Source: Acanthopleura granulata
Taxonomy: Eukaryota > Mollusca > Polyplacophora > Chitonida > Chitonidae
Direction: 5' to 3'
DNA: 64,000 nt
NCBI GenBank assembly: GCA_016165875.1
Contig: JABBOT010000014.1
Coordinates: 12,959,432-13,023,431, forward strand
Below are positions 46,801 through 54,349 of the stretch, piece after piece. Position 1 is the stretch's first letter. Every line of letters begins with the position of its first letter. Position numbers and translations under genes: made by a program. The notes under the pieces are model-generated. The model was not told the origin of the DNA. It did not search any database and worked only from the letters and a program-made list of their open reading frames with translations.

Positions 46801-49800
46801 AAAGCATATTGAATATATCCTGTAGATGTCTCATGTTTTGTTGATAGGTTATGTGATATCCTGCATGACAGGCAGCTTGAATATCGCCTTGGCGATAGCC
46901 CCGCCCCTCCTCATTCCCCTGATGCTCTTTGGGGGATTTTATGTCAACGCTGGGTAAGTTGTATTGACCAAGTGATACGTTTTGATTAAATCAGATGACA
47001 TGCCTTGACTTGACAACATATATGATTTCTTTCTCGCAAATCATTTATATCCAAACAAAATAAATTCTTCCAGATCTTGTTACTCCTGCGGAATCTCAAC
47101 TATGTGGGTTGTGAGTAAGAAAGATGACAGATTCAGTAGACAGGTATCACCATGTCTGTATTCTCATTTAGTTGAGAATAAATGTTGTCCTGCTTGTAGT
47201 GAAATGCTTGTCTTCCAGTCTTCTAACGCACATGGGGTGTGGCTTCAGTTATAAATCCACATATTTCTCTAAATTAAAAAATACAGAGGTTTCTGGGATT
47301 ATGAGAATGCCAGCCGAATGTGTTTGGTTCAACTGGATTCATATGGTTGCCTTGTTTTCTTTCTTGTTTTTGTAGATCTGTGCCAGTGTATTTCGTGTGG
47401 TTAGAATATTTGTCATGGTTCAAGTATTCTAATGAGATAGTCACTATCAACCAGTGGAAAGATGTGACAGACTTAGGTAAGCATAAGACTGGCCATTGAG
47501 CCTTACCTCGACAATTTGTCACGTCCAATCAAGTTGAGTGCAAAGTTAAGTGGTCCAAATACATGTATATAATGGTTTGTCCTATACTAATGGGTTTACC
47601 CCTGATCCATTAGCTTTCCTGACACTTTTGAAAACACCCCTTTGGTGAAAGTGGTAATGCTCCAAGAGATCTTTGCCCAGTAATAAATAACGTGAACAGC
47701 ACTTTGTCCAAAGGGGTGTTTTCAAAAAGGTCAGGCACCTATTTGCAGCCATGCTCTAATGTTCAAAGGTTAATTTTAATGTATTTCAGGCACATAGTAG
47801 AAAACAGTAAACATCATAGTGAGAAAGAGAGAGCTATGCTAACAAGAAGTATTATTTTTGAAGTGCTTACTTATATCTATATCTGTAGGTATGTCACCAA
47901 CACTGTAGAATCCAAGCAAGCATTTGTCTGCATTTTATTTAGTAACTTTCACATTTACTGACACTTTATTTAAATTCTGCTTTAATTCCTTGACTGTAAT
48001 TACCACAAGGTGACTTGTGAAGTTTTTTAAGTGCAGCTTGCATCCGTGGCTTGTCTTACTTCAAGGCTAGGTTCTCCTGAAGCCAAATGTTATAGACTTG
48101 TGTTCTCCGTGTATCTGCCCCTGTCAGGTTGTCCTAACAACACTATGAATCCGAGGGCATGCTTTACCAACGGACAGGAAGTCCTGGACTCTCTGAATTT
48201 TAGCAGCGTAAGTGCCACAGTCATGATAGAGCATACGGATGATTATCTTTTACAGTCCCTCCGACAGTTTGCTGAGGTACTGTATGTTGAGAGAGCAGCA
48301 CTTGTAGGAGTATACATGAATAATGGTGCATTTGTATTGGGTCAAGTCTTGTTTTCAGCTCAGGTTTAATCTGGCCCTCTGGTCAGAGATTAGCTCATGT
48401 ATTTTTAACTCACACTTACACAGGTTTAGATTCATGCTGAAAATAATTTCCTGGGGGCTGTGCCATCGGAATACTCACCCACCTTCAGCTTCGTACTCTG
48501 ATGATGTAGGAAAACATATGAAAAGTGAAGATGTGATTAACTCCCATTATAGTTCGGAATTAAGGTAGCTCAAAGCAGATTAGAAAGATTTGAAATACTC
48601 AGACGGTGAGAATTTTTTTAAAAATTTGTTAAATTATAATAATATCACCACTTTTTTTTTTTTAATTTGTTAAATTATAATAATCATTGCAAGAATGAAA
48701 GTGTCAAATTATATTTAAGAAATAAGTATTACCAAACCAGTTTTCACTATTTTGCCCTTATGAAATCATTCTTTGGAATTAATGGCATCCACAGCTATTG
48801 AGAAAAGAGTGAACAGACTCATGAATAAGTTGGACTACAAAGCCGGATTGATACATATACAATAAGGAGAAAATACACCTATGTATTTGCAATCTTTTCC
48901 GTACATGAAACTTGTGCTGTAGACTTTATAGAGTACAGAGCTTTATGAAAGGGGGTCCCCCATCCAGAAATTTCCACCGTAACTCCTTTTCATATGATCT
49001 TCCCGGTTTTACATGTTTCATTTGCTGATCTGTCAAAAGACAGTGCTAGAAAACTCTGGATCACATCAGCCATGTGGATGAATTTTTACCTTTGCGAGGA
49101 GTTAGTTTCTTACAAAAATCAAGCAAGAATCAACAGTATACTTAATAAGGAATCCTTATTCCTTAAGGAAATTAAATGTCATAAAATATGTAATGTATAA
49201 AAGCTCTGAAATGATGGAATAAATTGCCCACTGACTCCCCATAAACTCACGGACAGCTTGTCAATTTTTCTGTTTCCTTGAAAGGGGAAAATGTGGAAAG
49301 GGTGCAAACTTATTGAAAGCTGTAGAAGTCCTTGGAAGTCATATACATTTATGCAAAATTCTCTTATTAAGGATGTGATGCATGTGAAATAAGTTTTATT
49401 TGTGCTCAATTTTGGCTGTTTATTCTAGCAAGTGTTCTAAACCAGAACCCAAATCAAAAATTTAGGGGTTTTATTACATATATTCATAAATATTGTTGTA
49501 ATTCAAATTTTGCACATGTGCAACAAATAAATGTTAAAATGTTTTTATGAGACATGCATCACATCTCATGTATGCTAATTCTTCTGATTTTGGGGGCTTC
49601 TAGTCTGCCTTATATAGACATTCTATTGAACAACATATCCATATGTTTATTTTTCCGGAAAAACTGGAAATGTAATTTTTGGCTTTCAGCATTACTAATA
49701 TCTGTCCCCCCAAAATGAGAAGAATGTGGCAGACTTCCAATATACCGAGATGTTTTCCTACATGCAAATTTTTTCAGATGCCCTTTTCTCCTGAAGGAAA

Positions 49801-49993
49801 TATAGCCAAAAAGAAAAAATATATATAGCAGACAACATTTGCAAATAACTTTTCTGAATCCCCTCTGAAATGGCTGTGTTCTTTTCTGCTGTAGGACAAT
49901 ATAACATTGAACCTGGGATTGATGGCAGCCCTGTTGGTGGGCTATAGGTTGTTGGCATTTCTCCTGCTCCTACTTCGCTCCAGGAAGCTGTGA
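25450..49993 (+). CDS. White-like ABCG half-transporter, 722 aa, 19 coding exons, complete
   Basis: Nineteen exons (listed separately) total 2169 nt and form one frame from the ATG at 25450 to the TGA at 49991-49993. All 18 introns are GT-AG with matching phases. The layout is NBD then TMD, as in ABCG half-transporters. Motifs: Walker A GASGAGKST (163-171), Q-loop AYVQQDD (206-212), signature ISGGE (271-275), Walker B LMFCDE (291-296), D-loop SGLD (299-302), H-loop His328, and six membrane segments in 470-717. Sequons lie in the last extracellular loop at N667, N687 and N692. [11 protein letters not shown] after the NBD and the HQPSSE motif closely match insect white. Length compares with about 690 residues for fly white, the extra being a Ser-rich N-terminus of about 115 residues. 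Family members dimerise with another ABCG protein and move pigment precursors or similar molecules; substrate and partner here are inferred. Scarlet or brown orthology was not excluded by a tree. Confidence 0.95.
25895..28042 (+). other. Intron 1 of the white-like gene
   Basis: AT-rich intronic sequence. A degraded repeat-like patch lies at about 26540-26640, and a tRNA-like fragment (CCTTAACCGCTTGGCC) at about 27120. No exon was found in it. Confidence 0.6.
28043..28091 (+). CDS. White-like gene, exon 2 (start of Walker A)
   Basis: 49 nt bounded by CTGTCGGCAG and GTGAGT. With one base from exon 1 it encodes [16 protein letters not shown]. The Walker A Ser165 codon is split by the phase-2 intron. 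Confidence 0.93.
28312..28579 (-). mobile_element. tRNA-derived SINE, inverted, near full length
   Basis: Tail TTTATTTATTTATTTGATTG, body GGGGAAACCCACGACCATCC, and head ending CTTGGCCACGGAGGCCCC. It lies in intron 2 of the white-like gene, antisense to it. No clear target-site duplication. Confidence 0.92.
29023..29209 (+). CDS. White-like gene, exon 3 (Walker A, Q-loop)
   Basis: 187 nt bounded by CTCCATTACAG and GTAGGA. It encodes [10 protein letters not shown] through AYVQQDDLF to REHLNFR (166-227), ending in phase 0. Confidence 0.95.
29987..30058 (+). CDS. White-like gene, exon 4 (72 nt)
   Basis: Bounded by GTTATTTCAG and GTGCGT. Its 24 codons ([13 protein letters not shown], then [11 protein letters not shown]) fill the expected helical stretch between Q-loop and signature and match the fly white pattern around its RVARVDQVIQE. 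Confidence 0.9.
30128..30406 (-). mobile_element. tRNA-derived SINE, inverted, with target-site duplication
   Basis: The element (30141-30393) has tail, body and most of the head. Flanks CTCATTTTTAAAT (30128-30140) and CTCATGTTTAAAT (30394-30406) differ at one base. It lies in intron 4 of the white-like gene, about 70 bp after the exon 4 donor. Confidence 0.92.
30892..30990 (+). CDS. White-like gene, exon 5 (ABC signature)
   Basis: 99 nt bounded by CTTGTGAGCAG and GTACTG. It encodes [19 protein letters not shown], then [14 protein letters not shown] (252-284). The signature is canonical for white-type ABCG proteins. Confidence 0.95.
31290..31456 (+). CDS. White-like gene, exon 6 (Walker B, D-loop, H-loop)
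   Basis: 167 nt bounded by TGTACGTAG and GTTAGT. It encodes [19 protein letters not shown] through [15 protein letters not shown] (285-339), with the catalytic Glu296 and H-loop His328. Phase 2. Confidence 0.95.
32218..32289 (+). CDS. White-like gene, exon 7
   Basis: 72 nt bounded by TTTTTCACAG and GTATGT. It encodes [19 protein letters not shown] then PFFK, the end of the nucleotide-binding domain. Phase 2. Confidence 0.93.
32290..34482 (+). other. Intron 7 of the white-like gene
   Basis: AT-rich intronic sequence holding one degraded sense SINE (32945-33193). Short frames inside have no splice support. Confidence 0.6.
32945..33193 (+). mobile_element. Degraded tRNA-derived SINE, sense
   Basis: The head is worn (GTGTGCTAGCACAGGACATT). 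The body and tail are recognisable: CGTCGTCATATGAGTGAAATATTC in effect, split by small changes, then CTCCAATTAAATAAACAAAT. Confidence 0.8.
34483..34585 (+). CDS. White-like gene, exon 8
   Basis: 103 nt bounded by CTGTTTGCAG and GTACGT. It encodes [20 protein letters not shown], then [14 protein letters not shown], the conserved linker after the nucleotide-binding domain. Confidence 0.95.
35492..35590 (+). CDS. White-like gene, exon 9
   Basis: 99 nt bounded by TTTTCTCTTCAG and GTGAGT. It encodes 33 linker residues ending DHHDLGDAW. Its last 27 nt and its donor are the seed of the long tandem array that follows. Confidence 0.88.
35564..37100. repeat. 62-66 bp minisatellite of exon 9 end plus 5' splice site, about 24 copies
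   Basis: The full 66-bp unit is the last 27 nt of exon 9 (GATCATCATGATTTAGGAG then ATGCATGG), the donor GTGAGT, and intron sequence containing CGTGGTCAGTAGTTACTACT and GCTTAGATAC. A second unit type is 4 bp shorter, with TTACATCAGATCATG in place of TTAGATACGATCATCATG. The two types alternate in runs. One copy near 35900 holds a small internal duplication. The first unit is functional coding sequence and the others lie in intron 9. Confidence 0.95.
38165..38515 (+). repeat. Second interspersed repeat family, copy 1
   Basis: Shared blocks with the copy at 38830: CAATTTTTCAGT, TGACGACGAGCA, CCACCCAGTCA, and GCAGCAAC near the end. The end here carries a tRNA-like stretch (CTCTTACCACCAGGCCAAGG). 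It is probably another SINE-type element, in intron 9 of the white-like gene. Confidence 0.65.
38759..38781 (+). CDS. White-like gene, exon 10 (23-nt micro-exon)
   Basis: Bounded by TTGTTTTTCGCAG and GTGAGA. It adds VDMSSIR and two bases, and is needed to carry the frame from exon 9 (phase 0) to exon 11 (phase 2). It lies between two copies of one repeat family. Confidence 0.8.
38830..39130 (+). repeat. Second interspersed repeat family, copy 2
   Basis: Same orientation and block order as the copy at 38165, more diverged. It lies in intron 10, so the two copies bracket the 23-nt exon 10. Confidence 0.65.
39247..39352 (+). CDS. White-like gene, exon 11
   Basis: 106 nt bounded by TACATTGTCAG and GTGAGT. 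It encodes [20 protein letters not shown], then [15 protein letters not shown] (440-474), the amphipathic approach to membrane segment 1. Its donor is the first unit of the 29-bp array. Confidence 0.95.
39353..40085. repeat. 29-bp minisatellite starting at the exon 11 donor, about 25 copies
   Basis: The unit is GTGAGTACTGGGAGGGCATG followed by TCATTCTCC. Copy 1 is the working 5' splice site of intron 11. Most copies keep GTGAGTAC, a good donor sequence; a few read TTGAGT, CTGAGT or ATGAGT. Confidence 0.95.
40086..40550. repeat. 26-bp array derived from the 29-bp array, about 18 copies
   Basis: The unit is CATGAGTACTGGGGCTGGGC plus GTTCTC, clearly related to the upstream array (shared GAGTACTGGG) but with the donor GT changed to AT. 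Degenerate copies lead in (40086-40330) and better copies follow. Open frames through it are by-products of the repeat. Confidence 0.9.
40850..41690. repeat. Pyrimidine-rich degenerate tandem array
   Basis: Units of about 30-36 bp carry GTGATATCACTTTTCTTTTC and CTATCTCTCACA. Several contain pyrimidine tract plus CACAG, which resembles a 3' splice site. It lies in the 3' half of intron 11, ending about 300 bp before the exon 12 acceptor. Confidence 0.88.
41989..42120 (+). CDS. White-like gene, exon 12 (membrane segments 1-2)
   Basis: 132 nt bounded by TCTTCGATAG and GTTAGT. It encodes [19 protein letters not shown], then [20 protein letters not shown] (475-518). Its 3' end plus donor is triplicated downstream. 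Confidence 0.95.
42090..42191. repeat. 31-bp repeat of exon 12 end plus donor, 3 copies
   Basis: The unit is CACCAATATGTTTGCTGTCA then TCAATGTTAGT. The first copy spans the exon 12/intron 12 boundary (42120/42121), and two further identical copies lie in the intron. Confidence 0.95.
42200..42988 (+). other. Intron 12 of the white-like gene
   Basis: AT-rich sequence with a TA-rich patch at about 42830-42890. No exon or mobile element was recognised. Confidence 0.5.
42989..43081 (+). CDS. White-like gene, exon 13
   Basis: 93 nt bounded by CTGTTCTCAG and GTCAGA. It encodes [20 protein letters not shown], then [11 protein letters not shown] (519-549), the conserved intracellular loop with the MRE and LYR motifs of ABCG transporters. 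Confidence 0.95.
44298..44612. repeat. Diverged direct duplication, two copies of about 110 bp
   Basis: Copies at about 44298-44415 and 44502-44612 share CCTGTTATAATTTTAGTCA-like and GGGGCCTGGGTGGCCCCTGG-like blocks in the same order. It lies in intron 13 of the white-like gene and may be two fragments of an unnamed repeat. Confidence 0.75.
44975..45032 (+). CDS. White-like gene, exon 14 (membrane segment 3)
   Basis: 58 nt bounded by TTCACTGTTTTCAG and GTAAGG. It encodes [19 protein letters not shown], a membrane segment with the conserved LP start. Phase 1. Confidence 0.93.
45655..45866 (+). mobile_element. tRNA-derived SINE, sense, 5' worn
   Basis: AGCACAGGACAATGACCCAG, B-box region GCGTTCAAGTCC, body CAGCTCATGCTGATGTCT and tail CATATAGGTGAAATATTCTT then GGCATAGAATGCCA. 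It lies in intron 14 of the white-like gene. Confidence 0.85.
45961..46038 (+). CDS. White-like gene, exon 15 (membrane segment 4)
   Basis: 78 nt bounded by TGTTTGTTTTCAG and GTAAGG. It encodes [19 protein letters not shown], then NIAVSV (up to 594). Phase 1. Confidence 0.94.
46848..46953 (+). CDS. White-like gene, exon 16 (membrane segment 5)
   Basis: 106 nt bounded by TTTTGTTGATAG and GTAAGT. It encodes [19 protein letters not shown], then [15 protein letters not shown] (595-629), with the PP-L and FGGF features typical of ABCG segment 5. Confidence 0.95.
47376..47476 (+). CDS. White-like gene, exon 17
   Basis: 101 nt bounded by TTCTTGTTTTTGTAG and GTAAGC. It encodes [20 protein letters not shown], then [13 protein letters not shown], matching the conserved VPVYLKWLSYLSWFRYANE stretch of fly white. 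Confidence 0.95.
47618..47735. repeat. Inverted repeat with 28-bp arms, MITE-like
   Basis: Left arm 47618-47645 (CTTTTGAAAACACCCCTTTGG at its inner end) and right arm 47708-47735 are reverse complements with two mismatches, separated by 62 bp. It lies in intron 17 of the white-like gene. Confidence 0.8.
48128..48207 (+). CDS. White-like gene, exon 18 (extracellular loop)
   Basis: 80 nt bounded by CTGCCCCTGTCAG and GTAAGT. It encodes [20 protein letters not shown], then SLNFSS, with two Cys and two N-glycosylation sequons (N667, N687). Confidence 0.94.
48208..49894 (+). other. Intron 18 of the white-like gene
   Basis: AT-rich sequence with a short duplicated TTGTTAAATTATAATAAT at about 48625-48685. 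I see no exon or mobile element. Confidence 0.5.
49895..49993 (+). CDS. White-like gene, exon 19 (membrane segment 6, stop)
   Basis: 99 nt after the acceptor TTTTCTGCTGTAG. It encodes [20 protein letters not shown], then [12 protein letters not shown] and TGA. The short basic cytoplasmic tail is usual for this family. Confidence 0.95.
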   Translation, partial: DNITLNLGLMAALLVGYRLLAFLLLLLRSRKL

Positions 49994-52900
49994 AGTCATC
50001 TAAGGGAGATAAAGCTGTTACGTACTAGCCTAAAGTTTATGAGGTTATGTCCCTTACCCAGAGGACCTTACCTGATGGACGAATCATCGTGCGCCATGAA
50101 ACCGCTGCAGTGTGTAATGGATAAAAGCTATCCCTTCCGTTAATTTGTGCCAGTGCTGACAGTTTGAGCGTCTACGTACAAACCAGTGAAATCTGTTGCA
50201 TACACTTGCTGGTTATTTTTGTGAGATCAAAATTTTAAAACCCCTGCTGTTGTAAGTTGAAAAAGATAGAAATATGAGAGTAGACACATTTGATCACATT
50301 GGGTATGTATGATTATTTAAAATCTGCCTTTTACCTCATTAGCAGTTAACCTGAGCAAAGGCATCCAAGATACGGCTCTGTTTTCACCACTTTGTATTCA
50401 ACAACTGAGACAGTCAGAACAATGTGTGATATCAAAACTCCATGTGTACAAAACTTGGTGTTCTGAACAAATATATGATTTTCTGAACATTTTATGATCT
50501 GACATATTGGGAGATACGTGTATTCAAAGGTGAAAACAGATCAGATCGATATTTTCTTTTTATAGTTTTTAACATTTTTAACCTTTCTTATCTGTAGTGT
50601 TGTATTACCGGTATAAGATGAGGATCAAAATTTATCAAATCTTGATACGTGTAATACATATTTAAAACAAAAATATTTTGTAAATGTTTACCTTATAATT
50701 CATGAAAATGTATTCTCTTTTCTACTTAAACATGACCAAAGAACAAAAATGACTTGCTTTTTTTCATGTTTTTTCTCATACCTTAAACAGTTTTAGAATA
50801 ATTTGTAAGTTTTAATTGTGACTGTACAGAGATGTGTGTAAAGTATCTCATCATGAACTTCCGTCAAATGACTATATCGACAGATATTCATGTATACATG
50901 TAAGAAGTTTACAGTGCATGTATGTGTCTTGCTTGTTCTTAATTTTGAACCAATTTTTAAACATCATTTGTTCAACGAATTCCACATAAACTGTCATTTT
51001 TTTTAAGTCCACAGTTTTCAACTCTTCTGTGTCAGGAGAGATTCATGCTGTTTTGTACATTTTGTATATAAATGTGGGTAGCAAACTGTGGAAAACTAAT
51101 AATGGGTGATTATAAAATTCATGTAATTCCATTGGTTAATAATAGTAATATATGGTGTTGTCCAAGAAACACATTAAGTTTACAATACTGAGCCCACTTT
51201 CACAAAACTACTTTAATCTCTTTCTGGTAACTTCTGTCGTAAATCGTGATCCCTTATGGTACTATAACCTAGGCGAAGTCTTTTACAAGAAAACTTGCAA
51301 AAAAGTGAAGTACAAAGTCCCTGGTACAGACTTCAACAAGTAATATTTTACAGAGCTTTATTTACTAATTCCATCGATTATATTCAGACTTGACTTTATG
51401 AGATATTGTTTCAAAAACCTGGGCTTTGTGGACAAAAGTGATCTTGTATCATGAACAATCTGTACAATCTGTGAGGTATTCAAATGCAGGAGCGAGAGGA
51501 AGATGTGTATTGATGCATTACCTTGTGCTCCAAAATTTTAAATGTATGTAGAAAGATCACATTTTTATTGCTGTCAGGTTAAAAAAAATTAACAGATGTC
51601 ATAGCTGAATTGTTGGTCAGGTAAATAAGCCTGGAATACATCGTGTCTGAGTGAACTTGACCAAGGCAGTGTACTTCTGACAGAAGATCATATTTTCCCC
51701 ACGAGACAATCATTTACCATTACGTGTGTTTCTTTGAACAATGTAAAGTTTTGTGGGAAATTTGATATTGGAAAATTCCAAACATTGTCCAGACTTGAAC
51801 AACTTTTACACGTAATGCATGTGATTGTTTTAAGGTTAACAGTATTTAATGTTGACATTGTCCAGTATTGTTGTGATGATTTCAAGTCATATTTTCCAGT
51901 ATCTGTGATGATTTTAACTCGTCATGACATTTTTAACATATATCAGTAGGCACTTTTGTTTTTTTTGTGGGGCTTTTTTTTTGGTATGTTGTAACTCAAC
52001 GGGATTTAGTACATGTATTTATTCACTAAAGGTTGGTGTGTTTGGAATTTGTAACGTTCATCTAGATGACAAAGTGTGAGAAAAAAGGGTAAAGTGTAAA
52101 GAAGAATCTGTATCAGTGACCATGGTGACAAGGTCTGTGAAAAAAAAAGAAAAAAATGCATTTTCTATTTGAATATGTATGAAGTAAGTGAATGGGGTAT
52201 TATATCGTAGGTAATTGTCTAACATATAGCCGGCTGATTTCAGTTGAGAGCGCTTGTGATAAGTTTTGACAATTTTTTGTCCAAATTCTGGTAACTGTAT
52301 TTCATCATGGCCAATGAATAGAAATGACAGGGTTATTTTTTTCATATTTTACAATGAATGTTTTAGGAAGATGTCCCAATGGTTACTTGTGACATTACAG
52401 ATGTGCCTATATGTGTAGGTGTTAACTGCTTTCATGGATAGAAGAAGCCGACCTTCATTTTAAATTACTAGTGGTAATTGTGAAATATCCACCGAGATAT
52501 AGTGAATTTATCCATGTCCTCTACTTTTTTTGTGATGTGTATCTACAAACATATTTATGGATTTTATATAAGTTCAAATTTTTAGTGGTTGTAAAAAAAC
52601 TTAAATCCATCCCTTTTTATCCAGTTATCAAAGATTGAAATTTATCTAATGTTTTAATACTGTAAGGAAGTGTATGTAATTTTGTCACCACCAAGTTCTA
52701 ACCATGACAGAACATTTAAATTTATTCAGATATTTTATAACAGATATCTTTTCTATGTATCATTGTTGACCTCATTGTATTCAAGAGTTCAGTATTGTTT
52801 CCTACGCAAAGTTAATATTTGGATATTTGATATTTGATATGGAGTTTACCGAACGCTGCGTACATGCCCCGGTTCGACTGAATTGATAGCCCCACATTTA

Positions 52901-53605
52901 AATATTCTGGCAGACTTTTCAGTTTTTAGTTTTTTTGTTATTTTTAAACATTCCACGTAACGTAAAATTCTAGGGGTGGAATTAACGAAAAGCTTGCAAC
53001 GTTTACTTCTTGAAAAAATACCTAGTACTTATGCCATTCTGTAATAACGCTAAAATACCTAATATTTTGGGCGACCATGCCCCATTAATGAATCCATAGC
53101 ATGAACTGAAATTTTGACTTATACTTCAGTGGAATTCCGCATGAAGTTGCTCATGTAACCGTTTGCTTAATTATTATTGGACTGAAATGCAATCCGAGCG
53201 AAATGTTAAATTGTAACGATGCTTTTTATGTCGCATATATCTTAAATCGTTTGAAATTATGTTGCCTGTACATTATCAAACTTATATAATTATGCTCCCT
53301 TATTCATCCTTTCGAGATTGTGTGGAGTTAACTACACTGGATATTTCCATACAATGTGTATGCTCTTCATCTATATATACAGCTTGTACAGGACGTTATA
53401 AGACAGCGGAGGTATTATCTATATCCTCCATTCAAATGCAAATGGAGCATTTTGATTTCTACTTCCTGTGCCACCTATGTCAGTGTACTCTATGGTCTTG
53501 GACTCACCTTTCCCTAAACTAAGTTATCATCTTGCGGGTAGCATCTCAGGAAATATGTAGCCTTGTGGACGCGATTTCTAGAAATAAACTTACAGCTTTG
53601 AAGTT
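49994..53605 (+). other. Candidate long 3' UTR of the white-like gene
   Basis: AT-rich sequence with no open frames of note, no SINE and no tandem array, although SINEs occur every few kb elsewhere. The first AATAAA that I found after the stop codon is at 53583-53588. A 3.6-kb 3' UTR is one explanation. The absence of repeats is suggestive only, and a closer variant poly(A) signal may be used. Confidence 0.35.
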
Positions 53606-53661
53606 TGCAACACACCTTGACTCTCTTCATCTTGGACAGGACTTATTTCCCCTTGGACAGT

Positions 53662-53732
53662 TCCCTCCCACCATAATACTGGCCAGCGCCGTATAAGTGA
53701 AATATTCTTGAGTACGGCGTAAAACTCCGATC
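53662..53732 (+). mobile_element. SINE tail fragment, sense
   Basis: CCCTCCCACCATAATACTGG, GCCGTATAAGTGAAATATTC and GAGTACGGCGTAAAACTCCG; the head and most of the body are missing. It abuts the fold-back element. Confidence 0.85.
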
Positions 53733-53772
53733 GTAAAAACGAACTATGAAGGCACAATGCTTATGGATGACT

Positions 53773-54340
53773 CCTCGGCTTTATTGACGATGACGTTTCG
53801 GTGTAGATCGTAACGTCGTTTTCAAACCAATACATTACACAAACTTGGCAAAGCTTAAATACGGGTAACATGTAATAATAGACCGAATTAAAACAATAAA
53901 TCTAGACGAATGAGTGGAAATCAATAAATATAGAGGTGTGAAAGTTGCCAGACTAGTACAATAGGACAATGGGTGAATATAAACAACGCGTCTAGTCAAA
54001 CATGTGAAAGGAGTAAGTTGTCTAGGAGTTTCAATGGGTAACATGCAACAACAGGGTAAATCAACAATACATCATTGTCACACCTTACTGATGTACTGTT
54101 TATTTACTTATTGTTACACATATGTTCAACTAGTATTATTTACATTCACCCATTGTCCAATTGTACTAGAAGAGCAACTTTCACACCTCAGCTTATTGAT
54201 TTTCACACATGACATTTTCTAGATGTATTGTTTTAATGCCACCCATTGTTACCTGTAAATTTTTCAAGTCTATTTTGATGTTTTTGTTTGAAAACGATGT
54301 GAGAATTTTCATCGAAACTTCACCAGGAATAAAGTCGAGG
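53773..54340. mobile_element. Fold-back element, arms of about 210-220 bp
   Basis: Left arm about 53773-53995 and right arm about 54129-54340 are imperfect reverse complements along their length. Matching blocks include CGTTTTCAAAC, ATTAAAACAATA, GAGGTGTGAAAGTTG and GGACAATGGGTGAAT. The 130-bp centre shows weaker pairing. No coding. The element resembles a non-autonomous DNA transposon, but end duplications were not found. Confidence 0.7.
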
Positions 54341-54349
54341 ATTTTGCTT

